A program made the position numbers and the translations under genes. The notes beneath the pieces are model-generated. The model was given only the letters and a program-made list of their open reading frames with translations. It was not told where the DNA came from and did not search any database. DNA of 64,000 nt, taken from Ornithodoros turicata (Eukaryota; Arthropoda; Arachnida; Ixodida; Argasidae). This document shows, in pieces, positions 11,641 through 25,200 of this stretch (position 1 is its first letter; the number at the start of each line of letters is the position of its first letter). The stretch is from NCBI RefSeq assembly GCF_037126465.1, contig NC_088204.1:62555807-62619806 (forward strand), read 5' to 3'.

Positions 11641-12389
11641 TCTTCTCCTTGGATCCGGCAAGTCACAAACTGTCCATCTTGTTCTTCTGCTATGTAAACA
11701 TCAGTCACGAGCTTGACCTTGCGGGAGCGCCTTCCTCCTCTCGAACGGCCTGATGGCGTCGCTGAGGAGTTTTCGCTGCGGCACATCTTCGTTATGTAGC
11801 CCTTATTCCCGCAAGAACGGCAGTCTTCGGATCGGAAACGGCAGTCGTCTGCACTATGGTTGGTGCTTCCACATCGAAAGCAACGAATGTTTCCATCACT
11901 CCTTAGTAAGTGCACCACGTTCTTTAAGCACAGCTGCTGAGATTCAGTTGCCAAACAACCTTCCGCCAACCGGAGCGCAGAGTCCAAGGTAAGGTCCTTT
12001 TCAAGCACAAGTCATGTCCGGAGTCGTTCGTCTCGCAGTCCAACGATGAACGCGGTTAGCAATTAGCAGGTCCGAAGATCCGTTTCGGCTTCGTACTCAC
12101 AGCGACCGACAATAGCAGACAGATGATCCATGTCGTCCCTCACCGTTTCTTCCTCGTCTTGACGGGTAGACAACATCTTGAGCCTCTCGAATTCTTCGAA
12201 TTTCTTCGGCGTATAGTGCTCCGACATCCGCTTGAGAAGCTCGCTGAAGGGGACATCGGCAACGTTGCGTGGCTGCAACAAATGGTATAGTCGCTTGAAT
12301 ACTTCTGGACTCAATGACGATATAAGTAGGCTGCTCTTGTCTTCGTCGTCAGAAATCCTGGCCACATGCAAAGCGGCTTCGAACCTCAC
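11628..12389 (-). pseudogene. Ty3/gypsy Gag, frameshifted
   Basis: The N-terminal part (12389-12063) encodes a capsid-like helical segment with 'SLSPEVFKRLYHLL' and 'LLKRMSEHYTPKKFEEFERL', typical of gypsy Gag in arthropods. The C-terminal part (12008-11628) carries two zinc-binding motifs: CFRCGSTNHSADDC (C-x2-C-x4-H-x4-C) and CRSCGNKGYITKMC, in which the expected His is replaced by Tyr. The two parts are in different frames, separated by a short break around 12010-12063. Gag would package the element RNA. Confidence 0.85.
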
Positions 12390-12449
12390 ATGATAGAGGT
12401 TTCATTCCTCTTTGGCTGGATCAAAGGTTCCTGGACTCCGAAAATAGGC

Positions 12450-12543
12450 CAGAACCCGAATGCCAGCTGCCTAGCAGCTGCTCACGAGACTTGCCCGTCT
12501 TCATTTTCAACATCGCTGCCGGTAGAACTGCAGCGCCACTACA
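12450..12543 (-). repeat. 5' LTR remnant of the gypsy element
   Basis: On the minus strand it starts TGTAGTGGCGCTGCAG and matches 8459-8552 with a few substitutions. Similarity ends just before the leader of gag. The expected CA end and a clear tRNA-primer site were not identified. Confidence 0.7.
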
Positions 12544-13120
12544 GTAATGTTCAAAGATTAAGTGATAGAAATAAATTTCTCTTATCCAAAGCCGTCCTAA
12601 ATGGCGGCTAAAGTTTCCAGAAGGTAATCGCTTAAAGTCCCGCAATCCTCCGACGAGTACACCGTGAGTTAGAATTTATCACTTTAGGTGAAACACCCTG
12701 TATATGTGCTACCCCTCTGTCGACCAATCTTTGATGCCCTCTCTCGATATGCAACCGCTCATAGCCACCGACGATAGCGGTGCTGACACTGAATCAGTAA
12801 CCGATGATCTATGCACTGAATGAACCTTTTCCCCCATGCCCTATGCGCATGCGCATGACCTTGAGGCACCGCAGAGGATATCTCCGTCTTCACTAGATGG
12901 CGCAGTATGGGGACGCAGTTAAGTGAGGTCCTGTGGGGGGACCGCATCAACGGCGCAATCTAGTCTGCCCCATTCCGGACCGGTTTTGGCCCTTTGTGTC
13001 ACCCACGTGGATTAGTTTTGACGCGCTGCGAGCGTGGTTTGCTGGAGAGCCGCTAGGAAACGACGCGTATGTGAAAAAGATCAATTTCATCATTGATCTC
13101 TTTCCTCCTTTTTTTTTCAG
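12544..13120. other. flank upstream of the host exon
   Basis: No convincing gene. Position ~12680-12705 contains 'gaaacaccctgtata', a typical end of a TA-inserting DNA transposon. A 39-codon frame from 12706 is acidic but lacks a good splice donor in the needed phase. 13105-13120 is the polypyrimidine tract and acceptor of the next exon. Confidence 0.4.
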
Positions 13121-13215
13121 GGAAGATATAGCCATGTTGGTAATAGCGGTTTGCCTCATAATTCTGCTGCTCACGTTTGGTGCCTCGGCGATTATATACG
13201 CAGCCAAGCAAAGTG
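13121..13215 (+). CDS. host gene exon encoding the hydrophobic N-terminus
   Basis: The acceptor is a strong polypyrimidine tract (tttcctcctttttttttcag) and the donor is AAAGTG|GTAAGT. Coding starts at ATG 13134, preceded by gcc, an acceptable initiation context; the 13 bases before it would be 5' UTR if this ATG is used. The frame is open upstream, so an extra coding exon is possible. The exon ends in phase 1. Confidence 0.85.
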
Positions 13216-16200
13216 GTAAGTAGAAATGGGTCTTATGACCGACTCCAATCTGTAAGCGTATACCTAAGCTAACGTTGCCTAACCTGCCTAAACCGGGCTA
13301 AGCATTTTAATACCCTGGAGCCTAAAACTAAAAAACTCCCTGTCATATGCTTTCTTCTGACTCTCACCGTGCAACAATTATTGCACCAATAAATGTAGTT
13401 TGCAGCTAATAGGCCTCTACCGGAGAAGCGCCACCGTGACATAACATGAAGTTAGTAGACATAGTGAAACCGAAACAGCCGGGGTGGAGAACACCGCCGT
13501 TTCATGAAGCCGTATCCCTTCACGAAGGTCAAGAGTCTCTTCTTTGTATTAGTGGTGCACACAAATGAGGTCACGTTTTTAGTCGCCCCCCTTTCATGTC
13601 TTCATTCCCGTTTCCAGTGCACTGCGGAAAGAAAAGAATGATCAATCCAAGGTATAGCTGCATCGTCTAGAAAGTCAACGTCGTAATCCTGTGCGTTATG
13701 TTGTTTGTTATTCCGATTTAGTTCGCGCTTGCTCTGTATAGACACCACGTGCACTCCGAGAAAATCTCGTGCCCTTCAGGCTCCTGATGATGGAAAAGCC
13801 CGGTAGCCATCTTTAGAAAGGGCTACAGAAAAGATAGTGTAACCGGTAGAATGGAGCAGAACAAGAAAGTGCAAAAAACCTTACAATATGAAGAACTATG
13901 TGGAACCGTCGCTTTCTTTTGACTTGATTTTTTTTCTGCTTTTGTAGTTCCACTCTGCCAAGTAGGCGGCGGTGTTGTACCATCTGACGTCATTTGTTTG
14001 AAAACAGGGAGAGGTCTATTATTTTTCAGGAGCAGGGGTCATCAAGGATGTTCGTACTGACCGAGCGCTTCGTTATACCGTAACATAAACCTTAACGTTA
14101 TATTACATATTGTTGACAGAATTGAATTATAATTTTGTACCCAGTGCTACCGTCACTTCCCTGTCCTGAAGTTCCGGTTTCTTTTACCAAGCAAATTTAT
14201 TGCTTGCGTTTTGCCACATATCTAAGCAATTTTCAATGATCTTTGACGTCTGCTAAGTAGCACCATTCCTTCATCGCATGTAAACAAATATGGCACCCAT
14301 ATGAGCGAAAACGACCAAGAATGCCTCAATTCGGCTGTACGAGGATCAGGTGTCTCAAGGCAATGTCGGCAAAACAAAGTGACGTACTTTTGCACTGTCT
14401 GTCCCTCATCATGTCAACATATGAGAGCCAGGTGGAAGACGGCTGGGCGTAAGCCAAAAAGAAAACTGTGTGAAATCGCAAAAACACGCGAAAAAGGCAC
14501 GCAAAAGAAGAGGAGGGAGAGAAAAAAAACGATTCTACAAACACTGTATGGAATTCGGATGTGGTTCGGGTGCTTTAACGAGAGCTCCGCACGAAAGCAC
14601 ATTAAAACTGTTCTGAGACTTCATTCTTTGCAGACTGGAGATGTCGACTGCTTTTGTTACAAGCGAATGCCATGTGCAAAATTTGATCCAGTCGAAGCTT
14701 ACACAGATATACAAAGTTCAGCATGTGCTATAGAGGTGTTCGAAGGCAGTTTTCAGATACGACAAAACATAATTACGGCATGTTTTCTCCAAATCGGTGA
14801 CCTCGTTGCTTATAAGGACAGGATAGACGAAGCTAACGCCCGCCCTGACGTGACGCCAGCAAACCATGACCACAACGCTGCTGCCGGTTGCTACCGTGCT
14901 AGTGCTGGCCGTGTAACCAAATTTAATTTAACCGAGCTATATTTTCGTGGTCAATGAGGAAGTATGTGACAGTGTCTGCGTGTAATGCAAGGTTTTCAGG
15001 ATGAGTGGGAGAAAATTCTTTCGCACCATGTCTTTCATAAGGTTGACTTGGAGGTCCGTTGAATTTGTCCACCGGAAGTTTCTCCTTTCGGTAGCTCCTT
15101 AGGCCGAAGCTTTCTGTGCCAGTAAATAAAACCCGTGCTTCCCCATCGGCTATGTGGTCAGGTGGTGACGGCGATGAGAAAACAACCACAGAGGAGCATG
15201 AATACTTCTTCGTGAACGACCCGACGAGTCCCGCCACTGCTCCTCCCAGCATCGTCCCGGCACCCACCGGGCACCAGCCCGGCACCCAGCCGGCGCCAGC
15301 CAGTACGACGAGTCCAACGGCTTCTACGATGATGGCGACAACTACGTTTAGACGTAAGTGCGAACTTAGCGTACGTGGAGTGCCCTATTGGTATACTCAA
15401 CGAGTGCATAACTAGGGGCCGTATTCCGGTCCGTGTCGAACTAGAGTCACTAAATCAGCTACACTTCAGAGTATCAACACTGAGGCAAAAGGGCGAATAG
15501 GAGCCGCCATATGTTGTTTCCGTTTGACCTCCCTTTGCCATTCATGGAGCGCTGTTCGAGGTGTTGTCTTCTTCCACTGCCGAACTTCATATTCATCTGT
15601 CTCCACTGCCGAAGTACGGGTGGGGCTGGAGGTCAAAAGGAAACAACATGGCGGCTCGAACTCGCCCCTCTTGCCTCAGTGTCGATACTGTGAAGCGTAG
15701 CTTATTTAGTGACTCTATAGCGCGAACGTGTCCTTCGGAAGCGAGCGCACATGGTATGATATGTATGGTTGAGACAAATGAGACGTCTTTCGTTCTCTAT
15801 CAGCCATGCACAGACTATCACCACCATACACAGAGGTCCGCCCCAAAACTTGTTTCTCTATTTGTCCAGACAACACTTCGCTGAAATTTAATATCGCGAC
15901 TAATTCTGCTCGTTCCTCCCGCCTGTCCATTATTGCGCGTGAGACGGGGACAATGTGCCCGTGAAGAAATTGCAGTGCTTCATGAACTCGAACATAATTT
16001 AATATTGGTCGGGCGTTGGGCGAGAAGCGCGAGGCCACAGCTTCTTACGTCAGAGGTGTCAAAGCGGAGGCGACCTGCGTAGGGTTGCTCCCCTCACCAA
16101 AAAAGAGAAAAACGGACAGAAGCTTCACGGGCAGTCGTGACGTTATCACTGGGCTCTGTTCTCGAGCAGTTTCGTTTGCGTTAACTAGTGATAGAAAACT

Positions 16201-19200
16201 GTTGCCGCTGACCTGTAGCAGCCGCTGACTCTCTAACTAAGAGTCGAGCGGACGAGCAGCACCGGTTTGCACACGACAACAGCGAAGACGACAGAAGTAC
16301 AGAAGGGCGGTCAGGGAACGTCAAACTTTCAACCTTTAATCATATGACAAAACGTTCCACGTTCTTAATCTGTCTGTTCTTGCTTTCGTCGTCTTCGCTT
16401 ATGACTCTCTAAGCCACGGTGTCGAACCGCAAAAAATTCCGGTTTCGGTTCGGGTTCGCGTTGCTCGGATTTCGTTGCGGTTCAGTTCCGGTTTGGCCGC
16501 GCGCAAAACCGAACCAGTTCGGAAGCTGGTTCTCAGCCCCGAACCGGTTCGCGAACTGGTTCAACTCTTCCGTTTTATGTATTCCATAAAGCTGCTTTTA
16601 TCAGGAAATGCCTGGCTAAAAGCTTGCTGCTGTCGTCCGTATTGACGTTTTTAGTCGTCGTCATTTAGCGAGATAAAGCAAAAAATGGATGGACGCTTGC
16701 AAATAGCGGCCACGCTGATGAAGTGGCGTAGTCCCGCTACTTTCTGTTCCCCAATATCTTTTTTTTTTTTCACGCGCACAGTGCCAGCAGGATACACTTA
16801 AAGGAAGCCTAACAAGATGGACGTCATTTTACATAGACGATGGTGCTTGCTGGCACACTGCATTAGTAGCGTGAATTGACCTGAAACCGTACATCAGCAT
16901 GTCGAAAATAAGTTCGCCAGCATTGCTCTGTAATACGAGCTCACAGCAGTGTACCAGTTAATCCACAACACAAAGGTACTGTGTCACGGCACAGTTCCAC
17001 TACCACTAAGCAGAACTACATTTACTTTTCAAACCACGACCAATCAAACAGGGCACCCTTATGCGTACGCTCCTTCTCCACTTCACATGTTTCTGACTTG
17101 TTGAATTCTTACTGCTCACTTGTAAAGGGAAATGTTGGGCGCCTGCACCAACTGGCCTACTCAATTCCTGCTTCATTGGGTGGACGATGGCAGGCCATAC
17201 TTTCTGGAAAATAGGAGTTGCTATCAGAGGATTGCCGCGTCGTTTTCTTGGAAACCAACGTTTCACAAGCGTCTGCGTGGCGCCGCCTCTCTGAAGAGCA
17301 GACACCACTGTGTGTGCGTGGGGCGCTAGCAGCGGCGCTCACATGGGCAACTGCACTTCAACGTGTTCAAAAAGACGCTGAAAGCATACTTACTCTACAC
17401 TCTAAGAAAAAAAGGTAGAATTTCCTACCGAAAGTGGCAGCAGGACAGTAGTTCTACCATTTCGTGCCAACCCACACGCGAATCCTCCCCCGCGGGTATA
17501 AGCTGCGGCGTCCCTTTCGCTTGCTCCTCTCTCTCACGTTTGCTCTAAGAAAAAATGGTTTCTACTCTGTAGTTTGTTTCTACTCTGCAGTTATAACCAA
17601 AAGGTAAAACTGGTTGGAGTAGAAATGTGGTTGCAATGCAGCTCTACCGAAATGGGTAGAAAATCATACCTTTTTTTCTTAGAGTGTACGTCCTCGTTCG
17701 ACTGCTAGGTGAAAATTTGCGAAATTCATGGTAGAAAGACCAGTGTGTCATAGTTCGGGGATTGAGAGGTACTTGAGCTCTTATGCTGACTTAATCGTTT
17801 CGTTGCGAACCGGCTACCGCTACTATTTTTTCCGGTCCTGCTCCATTTCTGGCTCAACAGTGTCATGAAAATTTCGGTTCGGGTTCGCTTCCGGCAACAA
17901 CGACGATTCGGGTTCAGTTCGGCACCCTGCTCTAAACATGTCCCTGTGTCTCATTCTTACTTGATTGATTTATTACTGGTGCATTCCTGCTGAATTTCTG
18001 AGCGAGCCGTACGTATGCTGATTTCTAATATTGGTGCTTACAATGCCACCAGAAACGACCGGTTCAGTCGCAGGCTTGGTGATCTCCCGAGTGAATTCGA
18101 ACAAGTATTCTTCCAGTGCAGGAGACTTGAATCGGAGCCGTTTGGCTTGCCTTTTTCCGCACATGCTGACAACGTCCCTGATGATTAACAAATGGAACTG
18201 CTTGACCTGGTGTGCGACGCACCGATAAGAACAAGCTTGCTGAAGTTCGTGTGGCTCCGTTTTATTCTCTACGTTGGACGAAATTATATGAAGATACGTA
18301 TGCTACTGCGAACAATTGCCCGTCCGTGTTCGATATTACATAATAATAAGAAGAATTCGTGGCACTACTTCGCGAGACAACTGTGTCACCAAACGTCTGC
18401 GAGTAGGTGGTGATAATTGTTGGATGTTCCCTGTGCTCTCCGTACGTGTACGTGCAACTGTATCCGAAGCTCTCCACGTGAGGGTGCAACGTACCTAAAG
18501 GCTGAGAAGGAAAGGGAAGCTCGCGTTACATCTGAGACGGCTGACGCAGTTTTCCTCAGTCGAAGCTGCTTGGGCAGAACGAACTCATGTATCACGGGCG
18601 ACTCTCCCGTCTCTTGCATATTGTATCCTCCTATTAAAGAGTTGAACCTAACATGGTGTCAGAAGTGGGACTCCGGAAACGGTGGTCACGGACAACGGGC
18701 CACAGTTTCGCTCAGAGTTCACCATTTTTGCCAAGGATTGGGGTTTTGCCCACACCTCTTCGAGCCCCAAATATCCACAGAGTAATGGTTGCGCTGAAGC
18801 AGCGGTAAAAATCGCAAAAGCGAAGATCTCGAAATCGTCTGACCCTTACAGAGCACTCCTAGCGTATCGCGCAACGCCCCTGGCCAATGGTTTCAGCCTT
18901 GCTGAACTGCTGTTCAACAGACGATTGCGCACCCATGTACCTATCGCGGCGGAGCTGCTGCTACCATCTGTGCCCAATGCTGATCAGCTGAGCGCATTTG
19001 AAGGCCAAAGAAGAAAGCGTCAAGAAATAAATTTCAACAGGCGACATTCTGTCCGAGAACGTGAGGAGTTCCTACCTCAGTAGAAGGTCTGGGTAACTGA
19101 CCTCAAACGCCACGGAACCATATTGAGTGTGACTGACACTCCTCGGTCCTACTCGGTTATCACAGATCAGGGCACCGTTCGCCGAAATGCAAAGCATTTA

Positions 19201-22200
19201 GTGCTTGACCACCGAGGAAGCAGCATTGACTATGATCAGCTGTCTGTTTCCAGTTTGCCCTGCGTTTCTCCTCCAAGTCCATCCGATGGGACAACTCCAC
19301 AAACAGTACCGAAAGCGTCTGGACCTACGTCCCGTTACTGACGACATCTGAAGCCACCAACCCGTTACGGGTACGGCCAGAGTTAAGGAGGGAGATGTTG
19401 GATGTTCCCTGTGCTCTCCGTACGTGTACGTGCAACAGTATCCGAAGCTCTCCACGTGAGGGTGCAACGTACCTAAAGGCTGAGAAGCAAAGGGAAGCTC
19501 GCGTTACATCTGACGCGGCTGACGCAGTTTTCCTCAGTCGAAGCTGCTTGGGCAGAGCGAACTCATGTATCACGGGCGACTCGCCCGTCTCTTGCATTTT
19601 GTATCCTCCTATTAAAGAGTTGAACCTAAAAATAATCATTCAAAGTTTAACGGGGCAGCGGTAATTATGACCGTAATGCCGAACGTCTTAAGTTCTGTGT
19701 TGTGTCATCTATACCCCATACCCCAAGGGCGAGGTATGCGATTCGCGTAGTTCCTCCTTCGCTCAATGAAACTCATAGACACGAATGAGTTCGTCACCCC
19801 TGCCATAGGATATCGATCCTTCTTGTGAAGGGGCTCATTGTTTCACTCTCTACATCACCATCCGCATTGGGGTAGAGTATCGCCCCTGCCATACTTTTCT
19901 TTCTGCAGCACATCGTTGATTTTACCCCGTGGGAATGGGTCCTGTTCACTGACTCTACATCTGCGCTGCAAGCAATTGAAACTTCTGGCATCGGAGGCTC
20001 ATCCGCACCGTTGGTGATGGAAGTGTTAGTGGCTTACAACCTTGTCTACGAAGCAGGGCACAGGCTGGATCTCAAGTGGGTTCCAGTCCATTGCGCTGTC
20101 GAAGGGAATGAACAGGGGTCGGATTCACAAACGCGACCGTAAGTAATGCTAAGATGCGCTAAGACGCCGCAGCCTGCGACGCATGTACGACGGCGTCGTA
20201 AGCACGATTCACAAAGCTATCGTAGTGGAGAAACAGGCAACGGGTGCGAGACTATGTTTTCACTATGGCAACGATGACGAAAATGTGCAATCGTACCAAT
20301 AATTGTCATCCCGTTAGAAGAAGCCCTCCGTCCACAACTATGTTGTTACCCCACGTGCTCTCGGTCTTTCGGTAGCCATAATGGATGCCATGCAATCACA
20401 GGCGAAACGCGTTCGACGACCTAGCAGGGATTCAGGGGTGTTTTGTAGGGGTGTGTGTCACCCATATCTGCAGCTTTTTTCATGCTATCAGCTATCTCAT
20501 GTTTTTTTTGGCCTTTCTTGCAGACAATTTGGAGAGGCGTTATACGATTTTTGGGGGTGCCCTAGCGAGGTGTACGGGATGCTTGAAAAATCCCTGCGAC
20601 CTGATTTTACTACACACAAAACTGAAGCATTTGTTGAAGGTCATCAAGCAAAAAAGTGCATCATTGACGTTCGGGGATGGTCTGGAAGGTTCTGTAGCAA
20701 AGTGCAATGCGTGGGCGCGTATTACGGAGTCTGCTTGCCGTCTCATTCCCAGAAATCCGGGACACGGTTTCTTAAAGTTGGCTTGACCGGCGTACTCGCT
20801 GCCCTCCATTGAAGCAATGCATTCCACCTGGATTTGTTAGAATATCTGTTGACGCTGAGCTTTAGAAAGAAAAGCCCACACATGGGTGTTGCTGTGAAAG
20901 GCCCATCGATGTTGTACTAGTGGAATGGAAGCGTAAGAGCGTCACAGTTTTGCTCCTGGAGGACTTATTTTGGCCGTGTTGGCTTCATGGCAGAATGCAC
21001 TGGTGTGCTATTTTTGTTGTACTTGGCTAAAACAATGGGTTCTCCGGAAAATGCGCATGTAGGACGTGAAAGTTGAATTTGTCTTGTACGGTTTGCAACT
21101 TTGTGAGCTGTTGTGGGACGCTCCTATTTTGTTCCCACGACAAAAGAAGTATTGACAAGCTCGGTGTGGCTTGCGAAGCGTCTGTACCTTCATTCCTGGA
21201 ACGAGCATGTATGGCATTGTTTGCTCAGTGGTAACGATGATGGTCACTGCTTTCGGGGTCCCGCGGTCTGCTCCGCTTGTTTTTTTTTTTTTTTCTTTCT
21301 TCTTCCTTTTCTTTTTTCTTTTTGTTGAGGTAGTTTAACAGAGGTAGGTATGAGAGTAACGACAGGGCGAGAGCATCAGAGTTTTGGCTCAATAATGCTG
21401 TACTGGATCTATATCACACTGCATGGCGTTCAGTTTGATTTAGTTGCCTTAATGCTGTGCGACGGCCTGTGCAGTTAATATGTGAATAGCAGATGACTTC
21501 TTCTTGCACTCCCACTTACTTCACCGCTACAGGAATCCCCGTTTTGCACAATACCACCCGCGTTTGTTGTAATGTAGATTATTGTCAATCATTTAAAATA
21601 AATTTAGGACTTGTGGCATAAACGCCCTTTCTTGTCTGTGAACTCCAGGTCGATGTGACAACGGAATCAATTATGTGGGTCAACTTTGATGCGCTCTATG
21701 GTAAATGTATTTAAGATGAACGAATTACCACGCGTGTTTGTTGTAGCGCTGATACATGATACATTTACCATAAATTTCGGACCTGTAACGAATGCAAACA
21801 TCTCAGGGAAAAGAGCTGTAGCTTAAACGTCCCTGTCCCTGTCAAGGTGGAACTGATCAAATTTCCATTGATAGAGGTCGACCTGACACGGAATCGTCGT
21901 GCGGGTACACTTTAACGCTCAGTAACGCTCTATAATGGCGAAACTAATTGAAATGCACAGAGTGCCACGCGTATTTGTTGTAGTGTAGACGCCCGTCAAC
22001 CATTTACCATCAATTTCAAACATGTGGCTTAAACGTCCTTTGTTCCCTGTCAAGGCGGGACTCATCAAATTTTCATTGATAGAGGTCGACCTGACACGGA
22101 ATCGTCAAGCAGGTACACTTCAGCGCGTCATAATGGCGAAACTAAATGAAATGCACGAAATGCTACGCGTGTTTGTTGTAGTGTAGACGTTTGTCCATCA

Positions 22201-25200
22201 TTTACCATCAATTCCAAACATGTGGCTTAAACGTCCTTTGTTCCCTGTCAAGGCGGAACTCATCAAATTTTCATGGATAGAGGTGACATGACACGGAATC
22301 ATGCACAAAGTGCCACGCGTGTTTGTTGTTGTGTAGAGGCCTGTCAACCATTTACCATGAATTTCAAACATGTGGCTTAAACGTCCTTTGTTCCCTGTCA
22401 AGGCGGAACTCATCAAATTTCCATGCATCGAGATCGATATGACGACGGAAATGGGGTAGTGTCCTGTGGCTACCACGGGGAAACATCCCATGTCATCATC
22501 ACTTCTTCATTTATTGTTGTTGTTGTTGACGACGGAGTCCTGGTGAAAGCCAACTTGGACGCGCTCTATAATGGTGAAACTAAATAGGATGCACAAAGTT
22601 ACAAGCATCTTTTTTGTAATGTAATTTTTTTATGTAATGTAGATCGAACTTGTGGCTTAAACGTCCGTTTTTGTTCCCTGTAAATACACAACTCACCAAC
22701 TTTTCATTCGAGGTCAATATGACGACGGAACCAATTATGCGGGTCAATTTTGACTCGCTCTAATGGTAATTGGAATTAAAGTGAAGAAATTCCTACGCAT
22801 GTTTTTCGCAGTGTAGATGTATTTGAATCATTTAACATAAATTCCGGACATGTGGCTTAAACTTCTTTTATTCTGTACCTCGACAAATTTTTCGTTCTCA
22901 TGCAGCATTGTGCAAGGCCGTAACCTCCTTACGGGTTAACTCGTTCTTATAGGAAAATAATGAATATGTTAAAAATACCATGCGTGTTTATTGTCATCTA
23001 CTTGGTGTCCCAGCTAAATGTTACCATATTTTTAAAAGTATATCTATAACTTTTTCCGAGATGAAATCAATTGCAATGTATCATATGCTGAAGGGCGCTC
23101 TCTAGGAAGGCATTAGGAGACTTCTAAGGCAATGTCTTAAAGGTCAGCTACGCCGATTTCCCGATGTGTTGAAACGGTTGTGATATTCAGAACGAGCACA
23201 TCCAACTGCCCCCGATACACACCTTCGTTTCTCAATTTTGTCTTCCTATTACGAAAATTAATTCATCAAAGAAACCAAAACAAGCCATGGGCGCAGCCAT
23301 TTTTGTGACGTAGATGGGACAAACCTGCTCCATCTACGTAGATAGAGAATCGTGCGTCTGATTGGATGAAAGCTGAGGCTTTCTCTGACTTCCCTGGCGT
23401 CTTCTCCCGTTTGCGAGGAAATCCAGTTATGGCCGCCGGCTACGATGAGCGTTTCGTCCGAGGTAATCACTATTGAACGATGGAAACAACAACCGCGAAC
23501 TCACCTCAACATCATTTTCAGCGAGAAATTGTGATTATGTGCTCGAGAACTTCGCAGTTCAACCGTTCAGCTGCCATTCACGTCAACCCGTTTGCTGCTT
23601 TTACTACAAGTGCAGGAATGGGAGCGATTGAGCAACAACGTGAGACTTTGTGATCGTTTGAGCACACACCTGCAGAGGACTGGTCTTCAAAGAAAGAAGG
23701 CCGTATTTCTGCCCATGCACATCGTGCGATTCCCAGGCTTGTTACACGAGATACATATATTGTGCAGCATCATAGCGCGACTGCAATGAACGACGTAGGA
23801 ATGTATCGTGACCACTCGAACTGCATTCGTTGAACCATTCGTCGGTTATATAAAAGTGCTCATTAGAGTTGCCCCGCACAAAAACAGTTGGATGTAGTTT
23901 TGTAGTGTGTTGTTTATCTCGTAGAGCGCATCGCGGCATGTAGGTCGAGAGCCCTTATACGTATTTTTTGCATGTTTACTTGAGTGTGCGCATTGTTCTA
24001 TACCACACAGGCCATATTTCATTCATAATAGTTTCGTAAATAAACACGTACGGGTCGATCTCATATTGCTTTTGAGTTAGGCATAGTGTCTTCAGATCAG
24101 GGTATGTGTACCCTGTTTGCTGGGCTTAACAGATGTTATTAAGGGTAGTGCAACATTTCCCACTTCTTGAACCATGCTAACATTGCCAGAATAAGGAACA
24201 TTACACTGTGCTGTGTATTCCACACTCAGTTGTCTCGCGATGTAAACCCCCAATTATTATATTGGGTACTCCACATGTTCACCAAGTCAGCACTTCCCAT
24301 ATCCTATTTTTTTTAAACATGTGCTTAAAATTGCACAACTGCCACTCAAGTAACTTTGCCACCAAATTAGTCAGTGACAAAAGGTACATGTACTTTATCA
24401 CAAATTTAATAACCTTAGTGGAAATGGTGGATGGTGTCCTCTGCCTGGTACGGTGCACTTCATAGCAAAATACACAATAGTCGAAATGTTTTCCTTGTCC
24501 ACAAATGCCCTGTCAAAGCTGAAAGACTCTTATCAGAATGGGGAAGCAGGCTTGCTTGTCCAGAGAAACAAATATGAAACTGCAGTGCTCAACGTAGATA
24601 ACTCAATGCTCAGCAACTAAGGCTGGTGATGCCGAAGACCTAATATTTCTAGGTTAAAAGGAACAAAAGAGAAAAGACCACTGCGGCATATTAATGTTGT
24701 TTCAAAAGTATAACACCACAAAATTTGTGAGAGGCAGTTGGTGTATTTAGTTATGTTGGTCGCCTCCTGCACCAATTTTTAATAAGATTCAAATGCGTTG
24801 CTGCCAACCAGGACCTAAGCCTGACATATGATCTAATAATAATAATAGTATCTATCTATGACCTATATGGACCTTCACCACTAGTTTGGTCTAGGCTTCA
24901 CACGTGGCTTCTAGTGAAATTCGAAGCTGCTCTGTAGAGCTGACAGGAGACTTGCAGAGTAGAGAATTTATTTATATTTTCCAAAGAACATGTAAAAAAC
25001 AATGTGCTGTACCAACTGTATTCAAAGAAATACAAATATACTTTGTTTGAGCTATGTGCATATTAGCAGATTACGGGTGACCGATGACACACAATGGGCG
25101 TCAAGGGTGAGAACACAAGAATACTACCACTGCAAGCACTGTCCTGAAATTCTAAGTCACCATTTGTCAGAAAGCAATGACCACACACAGCCTAAGGATC

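Larger units (their letters stand above)
8459..12543 (-). mobile_element. decayed Ty3/gypsy retrotransposon
   Basis: On the minus strand the order is LTR remnant, gag with zinc knuckle, protease, reverse transcriptase, RNase H, integrase, polypurine tract, LTR remnant. This is the Ty3/gypsy order. The polypurine tract (minus-strand AAAGGGGGGAAA, 8555-8566) sits directly upstream of the left LTR, which starts with TGTAGTGGCG. Several frameshifts and lost catalytic residues show it is inactive. The recognisable LTR is only ~94 bp, so either the LTRs are truncated or the family has very short ones. Confidence 0.9.
18413..19636 (+). mobile_element. internally deleted Ty3/gypsy element (LTR-integrase-LTR)
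   Basis: Two 236-bp LTRs (18418-18653 and 19396-19631) flank a ~740-bp interior and are bounded by the 5-bp target-site duplication ATAAT (18413-18417, 19632-19636). Right after the first LTR is a primer-binding site, and before the second a polypurine tract. The interior jumps from the leader directly into the integrase core; gag, protease, RT and RNase H are missing. By eye the LTRs differ at about nine positions, so the insertion is fairly young. Its mobility would have depended on proteins from a full-length relative. Confidence 0.95.

Noticed and set aside
12706..12825. First coding exon of the host gene (39-codon acidic frame)
   Set aside because: No splice donor in the phase needed to join exon 13121, and it directly follows a transposon end.
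14301..14957. piggyBac-type transposase C-terminus
   Set aside because: The Cys spacing only vaguely resembles that domain and no catalytic part or terminal repeats are present.
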